DNA of 48,102 nt from CAZOWM01 sp964583615 (GCA_964583615.1 CAZOWM010000027.1:1-48102), one strand, 5' to 3'; positions 16,282-24,836 are shown, counted from the first letter of the stretch. Program-made: numbers and translations. Notes: generated by a model from the letters alone, not told the origin.

Positions 16282-16752
16282 ATGAGCATTTTCAATGCCG
16301 GAGAGATAATAGACCTTGCGATAAAAATCGAAGAAAACGGGCTCAACTTCTACAGGAGCTTTGCGGACACGTTGCAATCAAAAAAGGAGAAAGATATTTT
16401 CAATCTCCTGGCCGATGAAGAGTCAAAACACAGAGAAACCTTCGCGAAGATGCTGCTGAGTGTGGAAAAATACGAACCTCCGACGAGTTATCCGGATGAA
16501 TACTTCGCGTATCTTCAGGCCTATGCGGACAGCGTGATCTTTACCGCGGACGATCTGAAGAAGAAAGTCGAAAGCATTTCAAGCAGCAGAGATGCAATAG
16601 AGTTCGGTATTCGAAGAGAACTCGACTCGATTCTCTATTATCAGGAGATGAAAGCCTTCGTACCGGAAGCGCAGAAGGAAACAGTGGATAAAATAATCGC
16701 AGAAGAGAGAAATCATTTTCTAAAGCTCTCGTCAATGAAGAAAGAAATGTGA
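16282..16752 (+). CDS. Ferritin-like diiron protein, rubrerythrin type
   Basis: A 156-residue four-helix protein with IKIEENGLNFYRSFADTL (first E and helix), DEESKHRETF (E..H), REL...YYQEM and AEERNHFLKL (E..H) as the diiron ligands. Like the protein at 14705 it has no rubredoxin domain, but the two are only distantly similar, so this is not a recent duplication. GGAGA lies before the ATG. It sits between nfu and ferritin with gaps of 40 and 10 bases and should share their transcript. Confidence 0.88.
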   Translation: MSIFNAGEIIDLAIKIEENGLNFYRSFADTLQSKKEKDIFNLLADEESKHRETFAKMLLSVEKYEPPTSYPDEYFAYLQAYADSVIFTADDLKKKVESISSSRDAIEFGIRRELDSILYYQEMKAFVPEAQKETVDKIIAEERNHFLKLSSMKKEM

Positions 16753-16762
16753 GGAGGAAAAA

Positions 16763-17254
16763 ATGATTAACGGTAAGATTGAAAAAGCAATCAATGAGCA
16801 GATCAATGCGGAACTGTATTCTTCTTATTTATACCTGTCAATGGCAGCATATCTTGAGAGCATAAATAGGAACGGGCTTGCTCACTGGATGGAGATTCAG
16901 GCACAGGAAGAAGTGAAACATGCCATGAAGTTTTACAAGTACGTATATGAAAAGGGAGGCAGGGTAACTCTCAAAGAGATCGACTCCCCTCCTACAGAGT
17001 GGAAGTCTCCACTCGACGCATTCGAAGACGCGTACAACCACGAGACCAAGGTAACGGCATTGATCCATGATCTCGTACATCTGGCGCGCGCGGAAAAAGA
17101 CATCGCAACGGAAAACTTCATCATGTGGTATGTCGAGGAACAGGTTGAAGAAGAGGCCTCTGCAGACGAGTTTGTGCAGAAGTTGAAAATGGTCAAAGAC
17201 TCTCCAAACGGCCTGTTCATGCTCGACAGGGAAGCGGGACAGCGGGAAGGCTAA
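16763..17254 (+). CDS. Non-haem bacterial ferritin
   Basis: Iron-storage protein that forms a 24-subunit shell and oxidises ferrous iron. The 163 residues include the ferroxidase ligands in INEQINAELYSSYLYLSMAAY (E17 region), EIQAQEEVKHAMKFYKY (E and H), and VEEQVEEEASADEFVQKLK. It has no cysteine-rich or haem-binding methionine typical of bacterioferritin. GAGGAGG precedes the ATG closely, ten bases after the previous stop. Expression with nfu under a PerR-type site is inferred. Confidence 0.95.
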   Translation: MINGKIEKAINEQINAELYSSYLYLSMAAYLESINRNGLAHWMEIQAQEEVKHAMKFYKYVYEKGGRVTLKEIDSPPTEWKSPLDAFEDAYNHETKVTALIHDLVHLARAEKDIATENFIMWYVEEQVEEEASADEFVQKLKMVKDSPNGLFMLDREAGQREG

Positions 17255-17366
17255 ACTATTTTCGATTCATCCATAAAAATCTAAGCGCACATAAAAATTT
17301 CACATAAAAAATTCGTTCACACAGAAAAATACGCTGCAGTATACATCTATCTGCAGGAAATGAATC

Positions 17367-17798
17367 ATGGATGAACAAAACTCCACCCTTGGTGATGTAA
17401 AGGATTATCTGCTGCAAAAGAAGATAAACCCGTCTTATCAAAGGTTGAAGATTCTCGAGTATCTCATGAACTCACAATCCCATCCAACGGTCGATATAAT
17501 ATATCGAACCCTCTTCGAAGAGATCCCCACGCTTTCAAAGACCACGATCTACAACACACTCAATCTTTTCATCGAAAAAGGGCTCATCACCGGGCTCACC
17601 ATTGAGGAAAACGAAGTGCGCTATGACGCTAACACGGCTCCGCATGCGCATTTCAAGTGCACCATGTGCGGGAAGGTATTTGATATTCCCATAGACTTTC
17701 CACCGCAGGTCGGAACAACCGTGTACGGCCACATCGTCAAAGAAAAACATTTTTATATGAAAGGAATTTGCAAAGACTGTACCGGCAGGTCAGCATGA
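17367..17798 (+). CDS. perR: Peroxide-sensing repressor PerR (Fur family)
   Basis: A 143-residue winged-helix repressor that senses peroxide through metal-catalysed oxidation of histidine. H39, D87, H93, H95 and D106 match the five regulatory metal ligands of Bacillus PerR (H37, D85, H91, H93, D104) with a constant shift of two. D106 instead of glutamate is the hallmark separating PerR from Fur. C98, C101, C135 and C138 form the structural zinc site. The recognition helix is around LSKTTIYNTLNLF. CAGGAAA lies before the ATG. It follows ferritin after 112 bases, with no PerR box of its own that I can see, and precedes rubrerythrin. Confidence 0.93.
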   Translation: MDEQNSTLGDVKDYLLQKKINPSYQRLKILEYLMNSQSHPTVDIIYRTLFEEIPTLSKTTIYNTLNLFIEKGLITGLTIEENEVRYDANTAPHAHFKCTMCGKVFDIPIDFPPQVGTTVYGHIVKEKHFYMKGICKDCTGRSA

Positions 17799-17831
17799 TT
17801 TCATGAAAAAAATCAAATGAGGAGTGTTAAA

Positions 17832-18419
17832 TTGAAAAGCATCAAGGGCTCACAAACCGAGAAAAATCTGCTCGCGTCCTTCGCAGGCGAATCCCAGGCG
17901 AGAAACAGGTACACCTTTGCTGCAGCAAAGGCGAAGGAAGAGGGGTACGAGCAGATTGCGGCTATTTTCATGGAAACTGCGGAAAACGAAAGGGAGCATG
18001 CCAAGAGATACTTTTCTTTTCTTGAAGGAGGCGAAGTCGAAATAACCGCGGGGTACCCTGCAGGGTTTTCAACCGGTGTTGTCGGATCAACACTCGAAAA
18101 CTTACAGGCGGCAGCTGCGGGAGAGAATTTCGAACACACGTCTCTTTATCCCGGCTTTGCGGATGTTGCGGAACAGGAAGGGTTCAAAGAAGTTGCGATG
18201 GCTTTTCGGAAAGTTGCGGAAGTTGAAGTGTGGCATGAAACACGTTACAACAAACTGATAAAAAATGTCGAAAACGGAATGGTCTTCAAGAGGAAAACCC
18301 CGGTAAAATGGATATGCAGAAACTGCGGTCGCGTGCATGAGGGAATGAAACCTCCCAAGACATGCCCAACCTGCCTGTACCCTCAGTCATACTTTGAGCT
18401 CTACTGTGAAAACTACTGA
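17832..18419 (+). CDS. rbr: Rubrerythrin
   Basis: Peroxide reductase of anaerobes: a diiron four-helix domain followed by a rubredoxin domain. The start is set at TTG (17832) because AGGAG lies seven bases before it and the protein then begins MKSIKGSQTEKNLL, the usual rubrerythrin start; the ATG at 17817 overlaps the binding site. Diiron ligands are in FAGESQARNRY, ENEREHAKRYF, EQEGFKEVA and EVEVWHETRY. The rubredoxin ligands are CRNCG and CPTC at the C-terminus. The product is 195 residues, the normal length. It follows perR by 33 bases and is likely cotranscribed. Confidence 0.95.
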   Translation: MKSIKGSQTEKNLLASFAGESQARNRYTFAAAKAKEEGYEQIAAIFMETAENEREHAKRYFSFLEGGEVEITAGYPAGFSTGVVGSTLENLQAAAAGENFEHTSLYPGFADVAEQEGFKEVAMAFRKVAEVEVWHETRYNKLIKNVENGMVFKRKTPVKWICRNCGRVHEGMKPPKTCPTCLYPQSYFELYCENY

Positions 18420-18445
18420 GCAGAACGCACACGGGGGGATTTCGG

Positions 18446-19267
18446 TCAATCCCCTCCAGTATTTTTTCCTTTTTCACTGCCGCCGCACGATTTTCTGTAC
18501 CCTTCAATATCGATTGCAGTCCTCTGAAAGCCGATTTGCCTGAATGCATCGCGCAGTCGGGTGAGCACGTTCCCCCTCCACAGAGCACCAATTGAATCGG
18601 ACGGAACCTCGATCCGCGCGGTAGAGGGTTCATGGAAACGCACCCGGACCACAGAGAAACCGAGCTTCTTCATGAACTCCTCTGCATCAGCCACCATACG
18701 GAGCTTTTCTTCCGTAATATGCGAGTGCTCGCTTATCCGAGTTGCAAGGCATGTGTTGGAAGGCCGTATGTACTTTTCAAGGCCGCGCGCCCGCGCGAGC
18801 TCCTGAATATCTTTTTTCCCCAACCCGGCCTCCACGTAGGGTGAGACGACGTGCAGCTCTTCGAGCGCACGTAAACCGGGGCGGTCCTCGAGGAGATCAT
18901 CTGCGTTCGTCCCGTCGCATAGTGCGGAAAACCCGCGCTGCCGGGCATATTCGTCCAGCGATCGAAAGATCATCTGCTTACAGAGGTAGCACCGGTTTCT
19001 GGGGTTTTTTCGTATTTCCCTGTAGTCGAGCACAGACACATGGTGGTACTCGTGCCGGATGCGCTGTTGCTTTACAAAACTGTCAATGAAAGATTTTTCA
19101 CTCGGAATAAAAAATTCAGAGACCACGGTAACCGAGAAAGATTTTTGTCCGAGCAGGGATTGTGCGATGTAGCTGAGAAGCATGCTGTCAGTCCCTCCTG
19201 AAAACGCGACCAGCGCCGAGTTGAGCGTTTTCAGATAAAGCTCGAGTTTTTTCTCCTTTTCACTCAT
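18446..19267 (-). CDS. larE: LarE-type ATP-dependent sulfur transferase
   Basis: Adds sulfur to the pyridinium precursor of the nickel-pincer cofactor of lactate racemase and related enzymes. The 273-residue protein has the PP-loop SGGTDS at 23-28 for ATP, DGTNADD near 118-124, and PSNTCLATRI at 169-178. C93 and C96 in RCYLC plus C173 match the three-cysteine class, which in known homologues holds a 4Fe-4S cluster instead of giving up its own cysteine sulfur. No larB, larC or larA is near, so its cofactor partners must lie elsewhere, or the gene serves another sulfur transfer. Confidence 0.85.
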   Translation of the reverse strand: MSEKEKKLELYLKTLNSALVAFSGGTDSMLLSYIAQSLLGQKSFSVTVVSEFFIPSEKSFIDSFVKQQRIRHEYHHVSVLDYREIRKNPRNRCYLCKQMIFRSLDEYARQRGFSALCDGTNADDLLEDRPGLRALEELHVVSPYVEAGLGKKDIQELARARGLEKYIRPSNTCLATRISEHSHITEEKLRMVADAEEFMKKLGFSVVRVRFHEPSTARIEVPSDSIGALWRGNVLTRLRDAFRQIGFQRTAIDIEGYRKSCGGSEKGKNTGGD

Positions 19268-19287
19268 CCGCGCTTCCGTTCAATCCA

Positions 19288-19557
19288 TCACCGGAACTCA
19301 TAGTACTTCTTTATCCTCTCGCTGATTTTCCACCTGCACTTGAGACCCACAGGAAACACAACATAGTCGCCTTTCTGAATTTCAAGCTGCCCGTACGGCG
19401 CCTCGATGTGAGCACTTCCTTCTATTATATAGCAGTGTTCCTCCTTATTGTAATACCAGTCGAATTCGGAAGGTTCTTTTTCCCATACACCCCATTCATG
19501 AATTCCCCTGCTGTGAACATCGGATTCTTCGAGTCTTTCCACCTGAATTCGTTCCAC
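19288..19557 (-). CDS. Small cupin-domain protein (Cupin_3/DUF861 type)
   Basis: An 89-residue single-domain cupin. The start is GTG at 19557, placed by a near-ideal AAGGAGG seven bases upstream; the longer frame has no such site and overlaps the rtcB promoter. SEFDWYYNKEEHCYIIEGSA and IQKGDYVVFPVGLKCRWKI carry the two cupin motifs, close to the ureidoglycine-hydrolase-like group. Only one histidine of the metal set is obvious (EEHCYI), so metal binding is uncertain. No substrate can be named. It is divergent from rtcB and 20 bases from larE, so it is probably in an operon with larE. Confidence 0.8.
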   Translation of the reverse strand: MERIQVERLEESDVHSRGIHEWGVWEKEPSEFDWYYNKEEHCYIIEGSAHIEAPYGQLEIQKGDYVVFPVGLKCRWKISERIKKYYEFR

Positions 19558-19642
19558 GATCACACCTCCTTGAAAATACAATATAAGAACAAAATACCTG
19601 AAGGACAGCTTTTTCAATATTCGCATTACAGTCAATCTGTTG

Positions 19643-19671
19643 TTGCTCGAGGCGGTGTTTTTTCCTATTAT
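19643..19671 (+). promoter_or_regulatory. Candidate promoter for rtcB
   Basis: TTGCTC (19643-19648) and TATTAT (19666-19671) are 17 bases apart, with start of transcription expected about 20 bases before the rtcB ATG. The spacing is ideal and the -10 box is one mismatch from consensus. Confidence 0.55.
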
Positions 19672-19700
19672 ATAATTACGAAGAGGTGTGGAAAAAATCC

Positions 19701-21158
19701 ATGGCGATTCCAAAAAAACTCAGTAGAATCTCACCGACAGTGTGGGAGATTCCGGTTGACTACAAGAAAGGGATGCGTGTCCCTGCACGTATTTTTGCAA
19801 CGGAAAAACTTCTCCAATCAATGGATGAGGGGGTATTCGATCAGATCACGAACGTAGCCAGGCTGCCCGGAATCGTGGGGCACGCTCTGTGCATGCCGGA
19901 CGGTCACTGGGGGTACGGCTTCCCGATCGGAGGGGCTGCTGCGTTCGACCCGGAAAACGGGGTTATTTCTCCCGGAGGAATCGGGTTCGACGTCAACTGC
20001 GGTATGCGTCTCATCAGGACAAACCTCACGTACGCGCAGATCAAGCCGCACATCAAAAACCTCGTGGACAGGATGTTCGAGCGGGTCCCTGCAGGAGTGG
20101 GAACCACAGGGTTTGTCAAAGCATCGCGTGATGATTTTCGGGAGCTCATAGAGCAGGGCGCACCATGGTGCGTGAAAAACGGCTACGCTACCGCAGAAGA
20201 CCTCGAGCTCACGGAGGAAAATGGGTATCTCAAAGGTGCGGACGCGAAAAAAGTCAGCGAGAAAGCCGTGGAACGCGGCTACAAACAGGTCGGCACGCTC
20301 GGGTCCGGCAATCATTACCTGGAAATACAGATCGCAAAACGGGAAAACATCTTCGATACCGAAACCGCCCGTGCATACGGCATCACCATTCCCGATCAGG
20401 TGGTCCTGATGGTTCACTGCGGGAGCCGCGGATTCGGGCACCAGGTCGCCACAGACTACCTGGGGATCTTTCTCGAGGCAATGGAGAAAAAATATCACAT
20501 ACCGCTGACGGACAGAGAGCTCGCATGTGCCCCATTTCGCTCGGAAGAGGGACAAAATTATTTCACAGCAATGAAATGCGCGGTCAACATGTCGTTCGTG
20601 AACAGACAGGTGATACTGCACCGGATTCGGGAGGTGTTCTCCGGCTATTTTAAAAAAACGCCGGAAGACCTGGGGCTTCACCAGGTCTACGATATCGCGC
20701 ACAACACCGCAAAGCTCGAGATGCACGAAATCAACGGAAAAGTCCGTGAGGTCCTGATCCACAGGAAAGGGGCGACACGGGCGTTCGCTCCCGGCATGGA
20801 GGGGATCCCGGCACAGTACAGCCAGGCCGGACAGCCGGTTATCATCGGAGGGAGCATGGAGACAGGCTCTTATCTGTGTGCGGGCGTTGAAACCGGGAAA
20901 CAGGCCCTTTTCACGACCGCTCACGGGAGCGGAAGAACGATGAGCAGGCATCAGGCGAAAAAAATCTATAACGGCAAAACCCTTGCCCGTGACATGCTCG
21001 CCCGCGGGATATACGTCAGGACAGCCTCCTTTTCCGGTCTTGCAGAAGAGGGGAAAAAGGCCTATAAAAACATCGACGACGTTGTCGAGGCAACCGAGCT
21101 CGCGGGGATTTCGAAAAGAGTCGCCCGGTTGATTCCTGTCGGAAATATCAAGGGGTAA
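19701..21158 (+). CDS. rtcB: RNA-splicing ligase RtcB
   Basis: GTP- and manganese-dependent ligase joining 3'-phosphate (or cyclic phosphate) to 5'-OH RNA ends. The 485-residue protein has MPDGHWGYGFPIGGAAA, the metal-binding GGIGFDVNCGMRL with the conserved cysteine, GSGNHYLEIQ, HCGSRGFGHQ, and the guanylylated histidine in TAHGSGRTMSR. The start is the ATG at 19701; an in-frame GTG five codons earlier overlaps the GAGG that could serve as binding site. Archease, its activator, follows after 34 bases. In bacteria the pair is thought to repair cleaved RNA, for example after toxin or stress damage. Confidence 0.96.
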   Translation: MAIPKKLSRISPTVWEIPVDYKKGMRVPARIFATEKLLQSMDEGVFDQITNVARLPGIVGHALCMPDGHWGYGFPIGGAAAFDPENGVISPGGIGFDVNCGMRLIRTNLTYAQIKPHIKNLVDRMFERVPAGVGTTGFVKASRDDFRELIEQGAPWCVKNGYATAEDLELTEENGYLKGADAKKVSEKAVERGYKQVGTLGSGNHYLEIQIAKRENIFDTETARAYGITIPDQVVLMVHCGSRGFGHQVATDYLGIFLEAMEKKYHIPLTDRELACAPFRSEEGQNYFTAMKCAVNMSFVNRQVILHRIREVFSGYFKKTPEDLGLHQVYDIAHNTAKLEMHEINGKVREVLIHRKGATRAFAPGMEGIPAQYSQAGQPVIIGGSMETGSYLCAGVETGKQALFTTAHGSGRTMSRHQAKKIYNGKTLARDMLARGIYVRTASFSGLAEEGKKAYKNIDDVVEATELAGISKRVARLIPVGNIKG

Positions 21159-21192
21159 ACGCTCCCGAAGAATCACACACGAACGAGGTACA

Positions 21193-21624
21193 ATGCCCTA
21201 CTCCTATATGGATGACATTGCAATTGCGGATGTTGCTTTCAGGGCCGAAGGCGCATCGCTCGAGGAGGTGTTTCTCGCATCCTGGGACGCAACCCTGAAC
21301 GTGCTCGTCGAGAAACCGGAAAAAATATCCCCCAGGGAGACGAAAAAGATCTCGCTTCAGGCGAAGCGAATAGACATGCTTCTGTTCAGCTTCCTGAACG
21401 AGCTGGTTTATTTCAAGGATGCGGAACAGCTCCTGCTTCAGGTCGATCATCTCAACATTCACGATCCCCTCGGAAATCCTTCGCTGAACGCGGTACTGAA
21501 AGGCGAAAAACTCGACAGGCGGAAACATCTGTGCGGGACAGACGTAAAGGCTGTCACGCTCCACCTGCTCACGGTGAAAAAGACAGCGGAAGGATGGGAA
21601 GCGACCGTTGTCCTTGATGTGTAG
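21193..21624 (+). CDS. Archease, RtcB activator
   Basis: A 143-residue protein that helps RtcB form its guanylate intermediate. The usual start EHTADVGI.A.G is here MDDIAIADVAFRAEG, with the metal-binding aspartate kept. FLNELVYFKDAEQLLL and the final VKAVTLHLLTVKK...GWEATVVLDV complete the archease fold. The length is normal. GAGG sits four bases before the ATG. It shares the rtcB transcript. The altered first motif is the only unusual point. Confidence 0.92.
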   Translation: MPYSYMDDIAIADVAFRAEGASLEEVFLASWDATLNVLVEKPEKISPRETKKISLQAKRIDMLLFSFLNELVYFKDAEQLLLQVDHLNIHDPLGNPSLNAVLKGEKLDRRKHLCGTDVKAVTLHLLTVKKTAEGWEATVVLDV

Positions 21625-21639
21625 CTGCCTTTGCCCTTA

Positions 21640-22410
21640 TCAAATGAGTATGTACGGTCTATTGTTGCCGTCGTATTCGATACACACATCGGTGCTGAAT
21701 ACCGACTTCATATTCTCCATGCTGATAATTTCTACCGGCTCACCCTGTGCAAATATCTCGCCCTCTTTTAGTAGAATGACCCGTTCCGTAAAACGCGCTG
21801 CGTGATTGATGTCGTGCGTGATGAGCACAATCGTCTTGTTCATCTCCCTGTTGAACTTCTCGAGAATCCTGAATATTTCAACCTGATAGTTGATATCGAG
21901 ATTCGCAGTCGGCTCATCGAGAAAGAGAACGGAAGACTCCTGTGCGACTGCCTGCGCAATGAACACCCGCCTCACTTCTCCTCCGGAGAGCTCCATGAGG
22001 TGCCTCTTTCCGAGGTGGTCAATTCTCATGAGCTTCATCGCCCTTTGGACAGCTTCCCTGTCTTCCGCTCTTCCGGTGACGAATCTCTTTATGTACGGGA
22101 ACCGCCCCATCATGACGATGTCATGAACGAGAAAAGGGATCGTTGTGGGCGGATCCTGCGGGAGGAATGAAACATGCCGCGCAAAATCCTTTCTTCTGTA
22201 GGACCGGATGGGTTTCCCGAACAGGCTTACCTCCCCTTCGATGTCATGTATTAATCCTGTGAGCGCCTTTATGAGCGTTGTTTTCCCCGAGCCGTTGGGC
22301 CCGAGTATGGACACGAACTCACCTTCGTCTATGGACAGGGATACCCCTTTCAGGACCGGGTCCTGGTCATAGTGCACTGTCAATTCATTCACATGAACCG
22401 CTTCACCCAT
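21640..22410 (-). CDS. btuD: Cobalamin ABC importer, ATPase
   Basis: Powers vitamin B12 uptake with the BtuC permease. The 256-residue protein has Walker A GPNGSGKTT, Q-loop FLPQDPPT, signature LSGGEVRR, Walker B VLFLDEPTANLD and H-loop ITHDINHAA, all intact. The start is the ATG of MGEAVHV; longer frames run into the permease gene. Four bases separate it from the btuC stop. B12 rather than iron-siderophore transport is inferred from the riboswitch leading the operon. Confidence 0.9.
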   Translation of the reverse strand: MGEAVHVNELTVHYDQDPVLKGVSLSIDEGEFVSILGPNGSGKTTLIKALTGLIHDIEGEVSLFGKPIRSYRRKDFARHVSFLPQDPPTTIPFLVHDIVMMGRFPYIKRFVTGRAEDREAVQRAMKLMRIDHLGKRHLMELSGGEVRRVFIAQAVAQESSVLFLDEPTANLDINYQVEIFRILEKFNREMNKTIVLITHDINHAARFTERVILLKEGEIFAQGEPVEIISMENMKSVFSTDVCIEYDGNNRPYILI

Positions 22411-22414
22411 AATT

Positions 22415-23461
22415 CTAGAACCAGTATTTCTTTTTCCCTCGCATAAGCAGGAATAGAAAAAATGGCGAACCAAACAACGATGTAACAGCACCAACGGGGA
22501 TCTCCATGCTGCTGCCGAAAATGAGCCCCGGGAGCGTACGCGCGAGTGCGTCGGAGAGAGGCAGAAACGACGCACCTGCAATGGCTGATGCCGGAATGAG
22601 TACCTTGTGACGGGGACCGAACACCAGACGCATCGAATGGGGAACAATGAGGCCCACGAAGCCTATGGTTCCGGTGAGTGCCACCGCAATGGCAGTCACA
22701 AGCGACGTGGTCGAAAAGAGCAGAATGCGGACGAACTCGGTGTTTACACCCAGAGCCTTTGCCTGATCGTCTCCAAGCGCCATGAGATCGAGATCCTGGA
22801 AGAAGAAAAACGTAAAGCATATGATCGCGATGCTGATCCCGGCGGCATGGGGCAGCCATTTGTGATAGCCCGAGAGGCTCCCCAGCAGCCAGAAGATCAC
22901 CTCGTGCGCCCGGTCACCGAGAAGGGCCATGATGAGTACCAGGCCTGAGGAAAAAAGATAGCTTACCACCACCCCTGAAAGGATGATCGTCAGCACCTGA
23001 ATTCTTCCCCTCGTTCGTGCGAGAAGATATACGATAAACACCGTTGCAATACCGCCGAAAAAAGCAAAAACGGGCAAAAAATTTTTCATAAACGCACCGA
23101 CTACATAGGACAGAAAAATCGCAAGGCCCGCACCGAAACTCGCGCCTGCCGACACCCCGAGGGTGTACGGGTCCGCAAGGGGGTTTCGCAGCAACGCCTG
23201 AAAAACGAGCCCTGCAATGGAGAGTGAGGCACCGACCATCATTCCGAGAAAAACCCTCGGCACCCGTATCCTCAATATGATATCGCCCTGCACCGCATCG
23301 ATATTCGAAATGCCCGTGTTGAATACTCTGTTCATGAGTATCTTAACCGTGTGGGAAAACTCCACACTGACCGCGCCGACCGACACACTGAACACGAAAC
23401 TGAAGAAAAGAAGGAGGCATAAAAGAAACAGTCCGGTAATGAGCCGTTTGCTGGTTTTCAT
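22415..23461 (-). CDS. btuC: Cobalamin ABC importer, permease
   Basis: A 348-residue FecCD/BtuC-family membrane protein with about ten helices. The family marks LRIRVPRVFLGMMVGASLS, LLRNPLADPYTLGVSAGA and GTIGFVGLIVPHSMRLVFGP are clear; the last two are the coupling-helix region. It is preceded by AGAGGATC at the ATG and lies 16 bases after btuF and 4 bases before btuD. Confidence 0.93.
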   Translation of the reverse strand: MKTSKRLITGLFLLCLLLFFSFVFSVSVGAVSVEFSHTVKILMNRVFNTGISNIDAVQGDIILRIRVPRVFLGMMVGASLSIAGLVFQALLRNPLADPYTLGVSAGASFGAGLAIFLSYVVGAFMKNFLPVFAFFGGIATVFIVYLLARTRGRIQVLTIILSGVVVSYLFSSGLVLIMALLGDRAHEVIFWLLGSLSGYHKWLPHAAGISIAIICFTFFFFQDLDLMALGDDQAKALGVNTEFVRILLFSTTSLVTAIAVALTGTIGFVGLIVPHSMRLVFGPRHKVLIPASAIAGASFLPLSDALARTLPGLIFGSSMEIPVGAVTSLFGSPFFLFLLMRGKKKYWF

Positions 23462-23477
23462 GATCCTCTATATAGAG

Positions 23478-24365
23478 CTAGAATGCTTCAGGGTGGAGAA
23501 AGCGCGCGATTTCTTTCAGTGCGTTCACCACCCGCGGGCTCGGACGCAAAAATACGTCGGGGTCCGGAGTGAATATTTTGTTGTTTCGTATCGCGTAAAT
23601 ACGCACGAGGTTTGAGTGTATTTCCAGAAAGGCGGCCGCGTCGATTTGGTGCCCCAGAATAATCGCCTCCGGATTCAGGGTAAGGAGTATCTCTTCGTTG
23701 ATCCTGGGGTACGGAGTGCTGCTTTCAGGCACCACCTTGCCCCCTGCAAGCCTGACGATGTCTCCGGCAAGCGTGTTCTTTCCCGCTCCGTAGTAGGGAT
23801 CGTACCAGATCTCGATAAACGTACGCACAGGCGCGACGCTTTTCGTTTCCACATGACGCGCGACTTCACCGGCCTCGTTTTTCATTTCTGTGATGAGTGC
23901 CTGCGCTTCAGCTTCCCTGTTGAAAAGCCTCCCCAGCTGAACAATCATATCAAGAAGCTCTGAAAAACTCTTCGGCTCCGTAACAAAGACCTGAGTGCCG
24001 AGCCTGTCGAACTGTTTTTTTATGGAAATCGGAACGACCGTGTTCAGGAGAATAACGTGGGGTGAAACAGACTGGATACGCTCGAGGTTCGGAGTTGAAA
24101 ATCCTCCCATCTTCGGCTTGGATGAGACGAAGTCGTGCGGATGGTTGCAGAAATCGGATACCCCGACGAGCTCTTCGTGCACGCCCAGTTCGAAGAGTAT
24201 CTCCGTCCCACCCGGTGAAAGAGACACGACCCTGAAATCATGATCCGGAACGTGTATTTTATGCCCGCTGGTATCGACTGCGGTTCCTCCGTACACGCTC
24301 GCCGCGCAGAACAACAAAAAGCAGATAAACCGTCCGGTCTTCGCGATGGCCCTGGCGCATTTCAC
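23478..24365 (-). CDS. btuF: Cobalamin-binding periplasmic protein
   Basis: A 295-residue class III (BtuF/FecB-type) binding protein. The start is GTG at 24365, set by AGAGGAG six bases upstream and a clean signal peptide (MKCARAIAKTG then a hydrophobic core, cut near VYGG). A longer frame would run through the riboswitch terminator. RVVSLSPGGTEILFELG, SDFCNHP and VFLRPSPRVVNAL are family marks. It delivers substrate to BtuC. It is first in the operon and directly behind the cobalamin riboswitch. Confidence 0.9.
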   Translation of the reverse strand: MKCARAIAKTGRFICFLLFCAASVYGGTAVDTSGHKIHVPDHDFRVVSLSPGGTEILFELGVHEELVGVSDFCNHPHDFVSSKPKMGGFSTPNLERIQSVSPHVILLNTVVPISIKKQFDRLGTQVFVTEPKSFSELLDMIVQLGRLFNREAEAQALITEMKNEAGEVARHVETKSVAPVRTFIEIWYDPYYGAGKNTLAGDIVRLAGGKVVPESSTPYPRINEEILLTLNPEAIILGHQIDAAAFLEIHSNLVRIYAIRNNKIFTPDPDVFLRPSPRVVNALKEIARFLHPEAF

Positions 24366-24437
24366 TCTTTTCTCCTCTGTGACTATCCGGCGTGTGTGCG
24401 TTGCAAAGGCAGCCACACAACGCAGCCCAGTTGTGTC

Positions 24438-24477
24438 AAAAAAAACCCTTCTCCCTACGCCGCATAAGGAAAGGGTT
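24438..24477 (-). terminator. Riboswitch-controlled intrinsic terminator
   Basis: On the minus strand AACCCTT pairs with AAGGGTT (arms 24471-24477 and 24444-24450), extended by TCC/GGA after a bulge, and runs directly into eight T. It stands between the cobalamin aptamer and btuF, so binding of cobalamin should favour termination. A further stem ACACAAC/GTTGTGT lies just beyond, at 24415-24436. Confidence 0.85.
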
Positions 24478-24519
24478 AAAGATGTCTCTTTGCAACAGCG
24501 CCCCACCCTCGAGGGATGT

Positions 24520-24720
24520 TACAGATTACGACCCGTATCCTGGCTCCCGGATCACCTTAGTCACAGCACCTTCTTGCGCATCTCTGATCCGGCGCAATGG
24601 CAAACGCTGCTTTCATCCCCGGTTACAGTGGCGAGACCGCTGCGGCTTACACTTCATGATACAACACGGGATCGAACGCCTTTTTCACCAAGGCGTACAA
24701 ACATTTCTCTTTGAAGTGAC
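24520..24720 (-). promoter_or_regulatory. Cobalamin riboswitch
   Basis: Read on the minus strand, the core GCCGCAGCGGTCTCGCCACTG followed by TAACCGGGGA matches the B12-box region of the cobalamin aptamer, and GAGCCAGGATACGGGTC further on matches the conserved GCCAGGA-ACC element near its 3' end. The kissing-loop stem lies between. The exact 5' edge is uncertain by some tens of bases. It controls btuF, btuC and btuD, switching uptake off when B12 is plentiful. Confidence 0.9.
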
Positions 24721-24766
24721 CGCATTCCCGAAATCGCAATCCCCATGAAAAAGATCGGATGCTCTC

Positions 24767-24794
24767 AAATTACCTTTATTCTTCGAAAAGTCAA
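24767..24794 (-). promoter_or_regulatory. Promoter of the btu operon
   Basis: On the minus strand TTGACT (24789-24794) and TAATTT (24767-24772) are 16 bases apart, placed so that transcription would begin just before the riboswitch aptamer. A start 35-50 bases upstream of the first aptamer stem is sensible. Confidence 0.6.
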
Positions 24795-24836
24795 GGAATA
24801 TATGGCCCGCGACAGGAGAACACCGCATACTTGATG

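Noticed and set aside
17265..17375. TTCATCCAT and ATGGATGAA before perR as a possible autoregulatory site
   Set aside because: Arms are about 90 bases apart, include the start codon, and do not resemble a PerR box.
19818..21176. 452-residue minus-strand frame opposite rtcB
   Set aside because: Antisense to a clearly conserved ligase gene; composition rich in His, Pro and Arg as expected for a high-GC shadow.
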